A stretch of DNA of 7,562 nt from Desulfobulbus sp. (GTDB taxonomy: Bacteria; Desulfobacterota; Desulfobulbia; Desulfobulbales; Desulfobulbaceae), in assembly GCA_030602145.1 (NCBI GenBank), contig JAUWAH010000104.1:1-7562 (forward strand), given 5' to 3'. Shown here in pieces: positions 1 to 5,602 of the stretch (position 1 is the stretch's first letter; the number at the start of each line of letters is the position of its first letter). Below the pieces are notes generated by a model that saw only the letters and a program-made list of their open reading frames with translations, did no database searches and had not been told where the DNA came from. A program made the position numbers and the translations under genes.

Positions 1-264
1 CGGCGCGGTGGTGAGATTGATGACGAACTCGCCGGTTCGGGTCAGGATGCCGTGGGAATGCCGTTCCGGGCGCACCGAAATGTAGCACAGGGGCGGATCG
101 GAACAGACGATGCCGGTCCAGGCAATGGTTATGATGTTGTACTCTTCGGCGGTCGTCCCCAAACTGACCATGACCGCCGGCAGGGGATAGAGCACGGTCC
201 CAGGTTTCCAGTCAACTTTATCCATAGGTGCAGGCAGGGGCGGCGGGCATCCGTCACCCCTCAT
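1..264 (-). CDS. Flavin reductase family protein (flavoredoxin-like), 3' part cut off by the window edge
   Basis: This is the N-terminal part of an FMN-binding split-barrel protein of the flavin reductase-like family. Such proteins bind FMN and use NAD(P)H or partner proteins to reduce flavin or act as small electron carriers; flavoredoxin of Desulfovibrio is a relative. Visible family signatures are WKPGTVLYPLPAVMVS near the start, then the EEYNIITIAWTGIVCSDPP segment and a strand-rich ISVRPERHSHGIL..TGEFVINL region. The frame is open at position 1, so the C-terminal half is missing. Two starts are possible. ATG at 264 overlaps the exporter stop as ATGA and has GAGGA just upstream, but adds a Pro-rich 13-residue leader. 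ATG at 225 gives MDKVDWKPGT, which matches where family members usually begin, but has no Shine-Dalgarno. I chose 264 on the ribosome site; 225 is a serious alternative. The family call is firm; the physiological substrate is unknown. Confidence 0.85.
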   Translation of the reverse strand, partial: MRGDGCPPPLPAPMDKVDWKPGTVLYPLPAVMVSLGTTAEEYNIITIAWTGIVCSDPPLCYISVRPERHSHGILTRTGEFVINLTTAP

Positions 265-1667
265 GGGTTCCTCAGCCGGCCACGGTAAAGGGAGAAGAAG
301 AGTCCGACCGCGCAAAGCAGGGCCGAAAGCGCAAAGACGATCCGGATACTCATCAGGAAACGGTCGAGGTTCTCAGGACCGATGACCTGTCGCCCGACCA
401 GCAGGGCGAGGACCACGGTGGCCATGGCCATGCTCAGCATCTGGCCCACAAGCCGCATGGTGGCCACGGCACCGGAGGCGATACCATACTTCGCCTTGGA
501 AACCGAACCCATGATGGCGCTCATGTTGGGTGACGAGAACAAGGCAAAGCCAAAGCCGAGCAGCATCAGGGTGGCGACGATACCGACCAGGCCGGTTTCG
601 GGTTCCAGGCGGGTGAAGACCGCCATGCCCAGCACGGTAAGCCCCATGCCGGCCGAGGCCAGCAGGCGCGGTTCGATCCGGTCCGAGAGACGGCCGGCCA
701 GCGGCGAAAAAAGGGCCATCATCACCGGCTGGGCCATGAGCAGCAGGCCGGCGGCTTGCGGCGACAGTCCTTTGGCGTACTGCAGGTAGAGGCTCATCAG
801 GAAGGTGAGGGCAAAGGTTGCCGAGTAGTTGAGCAGGGCGGCCAGGCTGGAATAGGCAAAGGTGCGGTTGTTGATGAACAGGCCGACCTCGAAGAGCGGG
901 TGGATGGCACGGTGCTGCTGGTGGAAGAACACCAGCAGCCCGGCCAGGCCGATCCCGGCCAGGCCGATCCCGTTCGGGGCGGGCAGGATGGTGATGCCAT
1001 AGATCAGGGTGACGATGGCTGCACCGTAGAGCAGGCTGCCGCCGAAATCGAACCGCTGCTCCCGGCCGGCGGACCATTCACCCTTGAGAAAAGCGAGGGT
1101 AAGGCCGATGGAGCCGGCGCCGAGCGGCAGCATGAGCAGGAAAATGGAACGCCAGCCGAACTGTTCGACCAGCAGGCCACCGGCAAAGGGACCGACCGAC
1201 AACCCCACATAGACCGCGGCCACATAGATGCCGATGGCCCGACCCCGTTTGTGGGACGGAAAGATCGAGGTGAGGATGGCCATGCCGGTGGTGATGAACA
1301 TGCCGGCGCCCACCCCCTGCATGATCCGGCAGCCCAGAAGCCAGGGAGCGCCTCCAGCGGCGGCGGCCAGGGTTGAGGCGGCGGTATAGATGAGGAGCCC
1401 AAGGGTGAAGACCCGTTTCCGTCCGTGGATGTCGGCCAGTTGACCGGCCGGCAGCAGGACCACCGCCACCGCCAGCAGGTAGGCGGTGGCGATCCAGCTC
1501 AACTGGACCGCGTCCAGGGCCAGATCTGTCTGGATGGCCGGCAGGGCCACGTTGACCGCGGAGATCATGAACGGGCCCATGAACGAGGTCAGGGTGGCGA
1601 CGAACAGGGCGGACCGCTCAAGAGCATTGAGCGAACCAGCCGGCATGGAAGCAGGTGTTCCGGTCAT
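261..1667 (-). CDS. Major facilitator superfamily transporter, DHA2 (EmrB/QacA-like, 14-TM) drug exporter type
   Basis: A complete 468-residue inner-membrane secondary transporter of the DHA2 type, whose members expel drugs or other amphipathic compounds in exchange for protons. Visible signatures: the TM1 end NVALPAI (39-45); motif A GQLADIHGRKR (75-85) in the TM2-3 loop; motif B around R114-Q117-G118 in RIMQGVGAGM; antiporter motif C GLSVGPFAGG (155-164) followed by FGWRSIF; and a second-half motif A-like GRLSDR (325-330). Length and many hydrophobic segments fit 14 TMs. The acidic residue usual in TM1 of this family (LD-x-T-x-VNVALP) is replaced by Met34, so proton coupling or substrate range may differ. 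A short Gly-Ile-Gly-Leu-Ala duplication lies at about 233-243. ATG 1667 is 14 bp after the preceding stop with only a weak ribosome site; Met8 (1646) is an alternative start. Substrate unknown; the downstream neighbour is a flavin reductase-like protein. Confidence 0.95.
   Translation of the reverse strand: MTGTPASMPAGSLNALERSALFVATLTSFMGPFMISAVNVALPAIQTDLALDAVQLSWIATAYLLAVAVVLLPAGQLADIHGRKRVFTLGLLIYTAASTLAAAAGGAPWLLGCRIMQGVGAGMFITTGMAILTSIFPSHKRGRAIGIYVAAVYVGLSVGPFAGGLLVEQFGWRSIFLLMLPLGAGSIGLTLAFLKGEWSAGREQRFDFGGSLLYGAAIVTLIYGITILPAPNGIGLAGIGLAGLLVFFHQQHRAIHPLFEVGLFINNRTFAYSSLAALLNYSATFALTFLMSLYLQYAKGLSPQAAGLLLMAQPVMMALFSPLAGRLSDRIEPRLLASAGMGLTVLGMAVFTRLEPETGLVGIVATLMLLGFGFALFSSPNMSAIMGSVSKAKYGIASGAVATMRLVGQMLSMAMATVVLALLVGRQVIGPENLDRFLMSIRIVFALSALLCAVGLFFSLYRGRLRNP
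269..273 (-). promoter_or_regulatory. Ribosome binding site favouring the 264 start of the flavin reductase gene
   Basis: On the minus strand GAGGA stands 4 bases before the ATG at 264. It lies inside the last codons of the exporter gene, whose TGA stop shares bases with that ATG (ATGA). This arrangement is typical of translational coupling. No comparable purine-rich site precedes the ATG at 225. Confidence 0.5.
939..971 (-). repeat. 15-bp tandem duplication (2.2 copies) inside the MFS gene
   Basis: On the minus strand GGGATCGGCCTGGCC occurs twice back to back (971-957 and 956-942) and is followed by a third GGG. The copies are identical and in frame, encoding GIGLA-GIGLA-G at about residues 233-243 in a membrane segment of the exporter. 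It is most simply a recent slippage duplication that adds five small or hydrophobic residues without breaking the frame. Confidence 0.85.
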
Positions 1668-1681
1668 GGATCGCTCGCTCG

Positions 1682-2209
1682 CTACTTGTTGTGCCCCTTG
1701 CCCTTGCCGCCTTTGTCCTCGCCCTTGCCCTGACCCTTGTCCTCGCCTGGTCCCCGGTCATCCCGATATCCCTGACCACCACCGTTTCCCGGGCCGCCCC
1801 CGGAACCCTTGCCGCCGCCGGGTACGCCGGTCAGGGCAAAGTCACCCCGCTTGAGGGCGTGGAATTCCGGCGAGCCGGGCTTGATGCCCAACTCCTTGGC
1901 GATTACTCCCCACCCCTGGCCCCGGTGAGTGGTGTAGACGGGCAGGACCCGTTCATAGGGCAGGCCGAGCATCCGGGCAAGCTGCAGGACCATGAAGGCA
2001 TCGGCGGGAACGGCCACCGTGCGGATGAGGGAGTGGACCTGGGGTTGGGGCAGGCCGAATTGGGTGCTCAAACGGATGGTGTAGTCACTTGGAGCGGCAT
2101 AGGCGCGGCTATTGAGATCGGTGAGAAAAATGTTGATGTCGGCCCAGGCGGGGAGTGCCGGACCAGCGAGGAGCAGACAAAGGGTGCAGAGCAGACGGAT
2201 GGTTGGCAT
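1682..2209 (-). CDS. Small secreted protein of unknown function with a GWGVIAKELGIKPGS motif and Gly/Lys-rich tail
   Basis: A 175-residue protein whose function I do not recognise. Residues 1-23 form a Sec signal peptide: a short charged start, a hydrophobic core, and an AWA signal peptidase I site before Asp24, so it should reach the periplasm or beyond. Residues 24-122 look like a small, mainly helical domain, ending in HRGQGWGVIAKELGIKPGS..FHALKRGD (95-122). From memory, that last motif recurs in small hypothetical exported proteins of proteobacteria. Residues 131-175 are low complexity, made almost wholly of Gly, Lys, Asp, Glu and Gln, and probably disordered. The start is set by AAGGAG: tandem ATGs lie at 2212 and 2209, and the second has a 5-base spacer. 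The frame stays open upstream to an ATG at 2317, but that extension bypasses the ribosome site and would bury the signal peptide. It sits 126 bp after the DUF748 gene and 14 bp before the exporter. Confidence 0.8.
   Translation of the reverse strand: MPTIRLLCTLCLLLAGPALPAWADINIFLTDLNSRAYAAPSDYTIRLSTQFGLPQPQVHSLIRTVAVPADAFMVLQLARMLGLPYERVLPVYTTHRGQGWGVIAKELGIKPGSPEFHALKRGDFALTGVPGGGKGSGGGPGNGGGQGYRDDRGPGEDKGQGKGEDKGGKGKGHNK
1685..1819 (-). repeat. Low-complexity Gly/Lys/Asp-coding tract
   Basis: This 3' end of the small secreted protein gene encodes residues 131-175, built from imperfect Gly-Lys-Gly, Gly-Gly-Gly and Gly-Glu-Asp-Lys units (for example GEDKGQGKGEDKGGKGKG). At DNA level, short motifs such as ttgtcctcgcc recur on the plus strand. 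Tracts like this often vary in length between strains by slippage or recombination; that is inference here. Confidence 0.7.
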
Positions 2210-2214
2210 CATGA

Positions 2215-2220
2215 CTCCTT
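2215..2220 (-). promoter_or_regulatory. Ribosome binding site that decides the start of the small secreted protein
   Basis: AAGGAG on the minus strand is followed by TC and then two consecutive ATG codons. The spacer is 2 bases to the first ATG (2212) and 5 bases to the second (2209). The second is therefore preferred, and the long in-frame upstream extension to 2317 is unlikely. Confidence 0.8.
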
Positions 2221-2335
2221 GGAATAAAAGTGGGGTGGTTTCTGTGAACGACGGCGCTTCCGGCTCCTTTGCCATGCCGGAGTGCAGATCTTGTTCCTGT
2301 TGGTTGTGGTCGGCCAATGTGGGTAAGCCCGCTGG

Positions 2336-5300
2336 TCAGCGGCTGTCGAGTGCCAGGGTCACGGCGGGAGGATCGTCTCCGGACAGCGGTTCTGTCGGGT
2401 CGAGGCGCACACGGTCGGCCGGAACCTTGGCCTCGGTCTGGAGGTGGTTGGCCACGGCCCGGGCGCGACGGTCGGCAAGCCGGATGAAGGCGGGTTCGGC
2501 AAGCTCCTCGCTTTCCGCCAGACGGACAAATAACTCGCCGGTCCAGAGAAGCGCCTCCTCGCTGCTCTTGCCGCCCGGTACTATCTTGTACAGATGGATG
2601 GAATCCACCATCCTGGTCCACCAGCCGGCCTGTTCCGTCCGGTCCTGCCCATGCCATCCCGGCAGGCGCGGTTCCACCTGGCCGTCGGCGATATCGGTGT
2701 CAAGCTTGTCCAGGGCCTCCTTGCCGAATCGATCCCGATAGAGCGTTTCCAGGATGTCCCGGACCTTGCCGTCGGCGAGGTTGAGCGGTTCGACGGCTCC
2801 GTCGGCAGTGGAGCCGGTGCCGAGCAGGGTGGTCACCCGGGTGGTGAGGCTCTGTTCCCTGAGAACCGGACCGTCAACCTCGGGGCTGTATCGCCCCTGG
2901 ACAACAAGAAGCAGTTGCGGCCGGCTGGACAGGGCCTCGGCCAGTCGAATCAGTTTTTCCTTTTCCGGGGGCGACAGATCTGCCTCTCCGGGGGCAAAGG
3001 CGATGGCCTCGAAATCGGCCTCACCGGAGCCGAACAGCGACCCCAGAGCCCTGAACGGCGAGGTTACCGTTTTGGTGATCAGATTGGTCATCATCTTCCA
3101 GACCAATGAGCCGATGCTGAATTGGGGATCATTGAGATCGCCGCTGACCGGCAGGCCGATGGTGATCCGCCCCTGCCCATCCTGGAGCAGGGCGATGGCC
3201 AGATCAAGGGGCAGGTTGGCCGACTCGGGTGTTTCCACCTTGTCACCCAGAACCAGTTTGTCGATCACGATGTTGTTGTTGCCGCTGACCCGGTGATCGC
3301 GGAAGGTATAACGCAGATCCGTCGATATTTTCCCGGATTTGATCAGCCGCCCGGCAAATCTGCCCGAATAGGGGGACAGGTTGTTCATGTCGAGATTGCG
3401 AAAGACCAGCTCGACAGTGGAAGCCCGACCGAAATCGTTGGTCCGGACCGAACCGTTAATGGTCGCCATGCCGTACCGGTCGACCTGGCCCTTGAGGCGG
3501 ATGGCGGCCACCGCCTCGGGTGCCGAACCAAGTCCGGTGATGGTCCCCGAGAGGTCATGGATGCGGGTCTTGAATTGGGGGCGCAGGCTCAGATCGGCAA
3601 AAAGGAGATTCCCCTTGTCTATCCGGATAGTCCCGATCTTGTAGGCGAACGGGGGATCGCCTGCATCCTGTGGCTTGGGGGAGGGCGGTTGGCCGGAGGC
3701 GGTTTGGGGACCGGTGGCTGGCGTTTGTTTGATCACCCTGGTTAGGTTAAGGGTTTTGTCCGCATCGATGATCAGTTCACCCTCCGGTTTGACCAGCAAC
3801 AGTTCCTTGGCCTCCAGGATGGTCGGATTGACGGTCAGGCGGAAGGCGGGCAATCGAACCGCCTGCCAATTGAGGAACGGTTTGTTGGCCTGGTCGGTGT
3901 CATGGAGGAGGAGATCGGCGAGACTGAAGCTCCCCTCGTAGACCGTGGCAGGTACCTTGCCTTCGCCTCCATAGTGCAGGCGTCCTTTGGTGGAGACCGC
4001 TCCCGACCGCACTTCAAAGTTGATATAGGGGGCAATATAGGGTTGCAGGGTGGCCAGCGGCAGACCATCGACCGTGATCTCGGCCTCGACCGAGGGCAGA
4101 CGGGGGTCGACCGTTCCCTCGCCCTTGGCGGTGCCACCCCGTTCGCCCTCGAAACCGACGGTAAAGGCAATTGGTTTGGCGCCGCCGATCCCGGTCGCCG
4201 TGACGCCGAGGTTGCGCAGCCCGATCACCGGTTGCGGAAATCCGGTGGTCAGGTCGACCAATTGGGTGCTGAAGCCCTCGATGGTCAGGGTACGCAGCAG
4301 AAAGGACCAGGGAGGACTGGAGTCGGTTTGGGGCGCCGAACCCGGTTTCGGCTCGGCCAGTCGTTGCCAGTCCAGCCGCCCTTCCGCATCGCGGACGGCA
4401 TGCAGCCGCCCCTTGCCCAAGGCGAGACGGTCGACGGTGAGGCTCTGGGCGGCCACGTCGACGACAACGTTCGCCACGGTCATCTCGGCGGCGGCAAACA
4501 TCGTCTCCTGCGTTGCGGCGCTTCTCAGCAGGCTGTCTTCCAGGTGGAGGCGACCGATCTCGCCGCCGGGGTTGATCAGGTCGAAGGACACCACCTCCAA
4601 GGTGGTTTTCTTGAGGTCAAGGAGGATGTTGGCTGTGCGGCGCAGGGGCAGCGACAGGTCGGTGGCGCTGACGACCACCTCTTCGAGCCGGGCCTGCATC
4701 GGCTCTCCGTCGGCAAGCCGATAGTTGGCGGCGATGTCGAACACACCGTCCGGTCGTTCCATCGGGATGCGACCTTCAACAAATGGCCACAGGCCGGCCA
4801 GGGAAAGACCCTTGAGGCTGATGGCGCCGCTGGCCCGCAGGGGAGAGAGAGCAACCTCGGCCTGCCAGTTCAGGTCGGTCCCTTGATCGGTGGCGGCTGT
4901 CAGATGCATGCTGCCCTGCTCCTCGGCGTGGCTGGACAATCCCGAGGCGGCAAACTCGATCTCCTGGACAACAAGCCGGGCAGGGGTGTCGTGGCGTTGG
5001 TCGAGACAGGTGATCTGCCCATGGTGAACAGCCACGTTCTCAAGCCGAAAGGGCACGAGGGAGGCCTCGTTGTCGGCGGGCTCCTCGGAATTCGATGCCG
5101 GGGCCAGCGTGGCCCAGTTGAGCGACCCGTCGGCCCCGATGGTCAGGTCGATCTCGGGTTGGTCGATGGTCACCTCGCGGACCACCACTGCCCGGCGCAT
5201 CAGGCTGCTGAATTCCAGGTCGATGAACAACCGCTGCCAGGCGGCCAGCGGTGTTCCATCCTCCTGGTTGAGACGAAACCCCTCTGCCTCGAAGGTGAGC

Positions 5301-5488
5301 AGAAAGGGATTGATCCGGATTGTTTCGACGCTGGCCTGGCAGTGCAGGTGCTCTTTGGCAAGATGGGGAAGCTGCCAGCGTAGCAGGAGGGGAATGGCCA
5401 CGAAACCGGCCAGGGCATACAGCACGATGGCTCCCGCCACCGTAAGGAGGCGTTTGTCGGTCAGCGTCCTGATGAGGATGCGCTTCAT
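2336..5488 (-). CDS. DUF748 / AsmA-like envelope protein, complete
   Basis: A 1050-residue inner-membrane-anchored periplasmic protein of the DUF748 group in the AsmA superfamily. Residues 14-36 form one N-terminal membrane helix after a basic start (MKRILIRTLTDKR), giving an N-in topology with the rest in the periplasm. The family N-terminal pattern follows: RINPFLLTFEAEGF (58-71), a LFIDLEFSSLMRRA segment (about 87-100), VTIDQPEIDL, and DGSLNW (about 120-125). A long beta-strand-rich body follows, with a Pro-rich linker at about 590-610. The C-terminal hallmarks are clear: LPLDLAIALLQDGQGRI, LPVSGDLNDPQFSIG and the PFRALGSLFG stretch (about 750-822), then FAPGEADLSPPEKEKL (about 831-846). 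The last part (RLADRRARAVANHL) resembles an OmpA-like arrangement. Relatives form long hydrophobic grooves and are implicated in lipid movement between membranes; that role is inferred here. ATG 5488 has AGGAGG at 5 bases. It follows the AsmA gene by 114 bp. Confidence 0.93.
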   Translation of the reverse strand: MKRILIRTLTDKRLLTVAGAIVLYALAGFVAIPLLLRWQLPHLAKEHLHCQASVETIRINPFLLTFEAEGFRLNQEDGTPLAAWQRLFIDLEFSSLMRRAVVVREVTIDQPEIDLTIGADGSLNWATLAPASNSEEPADNEASLVPFRLENVAVHHGQITCLDQRHDTPARLVVQEIEFAASGLSSHAEEQGSMHLTAATDQGTDLNWQAEVALSPLRASGAISLKGLSLAGLWPFVEGRIPMERPDGVFDIAANYRLADGEPMQARLEEVVVSATDLSLPLRRTANILLDLKKTTLEVVSFDLINPGGEIGRLHLEDSLLRSAATQETMFAAAEMTVANVVVDVAAQSLTVDRLALGKGRLHAVRDAEGRLDWQRLAEPKPGSAPQTDSSPPWSFLLRTLTIEGFSTQLVDLTTGFPQPVIGLRNLGVTATGIGGAKPIAFTVGFEGERGGTAKGEGTVDPRLPSVEAEITVDGLPLATLQPYIAPYINFEVRSGAVSTKGRLHYGGEGKVPATVYEGSFSLADLLLHDTDQANKPFLNWQAVRLPAFRLTVNPTILEAKELLLVKPEGELIIDADKTLNLTRVIKQTPATGPQTASGQPPSPKPQDAGDPPFAYKIGTIRIDKGNLLFADLSLRPQFKTRIHDLSGTITGLGSAPEAVAAIRLKGQVDRYGMATINGSVRTNDFGRASTVELVFRNLDMNNLSPYSGRFAGRLIKSGKISTDLRYTFRDHRVSGNNNIVIDKLVLGDKVETPESANLPLDLAIALLQDGQGRITIGLPVSGDLNDPQFSIGSLVWKMMTNLITKTVTSPFRALGSLFGSGEADFEAIAFAPGEADLSPPEKEKLIRLAEALSSRPQLLLVVQGRYSPEVDGPVLREQSLTTRVTTLLGTGSTADGAVEPLNLADGKVRDILETLYRDRFGKEALDKLDTDIADGQVEPRLPGWHGQDRTEQAGWWTRMVDSIHLYKIVPGGKSSEEALLWTGELFVRLAESEELAEPAFIRLADRRARAVANHLQTEAKVPADRVRLDPTEPLSGDDPPAVTLALDSR

Positions 5489-5493
5489 GTCGT

Positions 5494-5499
5494 CCTCCT
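5494..5499 (-). promoter_or_regulatory. Strong ribosome binding site of the DUF748 gene
   Basis: AGGAGG on the minus strand, 5 bases before the ATG at 5488, is a near-ideal Shine-Dalgarno. It fixes the start and suggests efficient independent initiation even if the gene is co-transcribed with the AsmA gene upstream. Confidence 0.85.
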
Positions 5500-5530
5500 G
5501 TGCGGGGAGGGTTGGGTTGGTCGGCGACCG

Positions 5531-5554
5531 CCGGCGGCAACCGGAGGCCGCCGG
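5531..5554. other. GC-rich inverted repeat (8-bp stem, 8-base loop) between the AsmA and DUF748 genes
   Basis: CCGGCGGC (5531-5538) and GCCGCCGG (5547-5554) are perfect inverted copies separated by 8 bases, so RNA from either strand could form an all-G:C stem. No T-run follows on the minus strand (the next bases read CGGTCGCCGACC), so it is not a canonical intrinsic terminator. It could slow transcription, protect or process mRNA between the two genes, or be chance in GC-rich DNA. Confidence 0.5.
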
Positions 5555-5602
5555 GTTACTCCGCGGTCTGTGATGATGGCCGGCATGGCCAGGAACACCC
5601 CT

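Noticed and set aside
756..1376. A 206-codon open frame on the plus strand
   Set aside because: It is antisense to the exporter, whose membrane segments and motifs A, B and C are unmistakable; the product is Gln/Gly/Asp-rich without a recognisable domain.
2220..2255. Possible sigma-70 promoter before the small secreted protein (TTCACA then TATTCC on the minus strand)
   Set aside because: The -10 element matches only about half of the consensus and would sit almost on the ribosome site, leaving no room for a leader containing it.
2259..2281. Possible terminator hairpin (TCCGGC / GCCGGA, 11-base loop) after the DUF748 gene
   Set aside because: The stem is only 6 bp with a long loop and no T-run follows on the minus strand, so it does not meet the pattern of an intrinsic terminator.
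2210..2317. A 36-residue N-terminal extension of the small secreted protein from an ATG at 2317
   Set aside because: The extension would place a signal peptide internally and ignores AAGGAG immediately before the tandem ATGs at 2212/2209.
3902..5383. A 493-codon open frame on the plus strand
   Set aside because: It lies fully antisense to the DUF748 gene, its translation is Gly/Gln/Asp-rich with no recognisable domain, and long antisense open frames are expected in GC-rich coding DNA. The opposite strand has clear family signatures.
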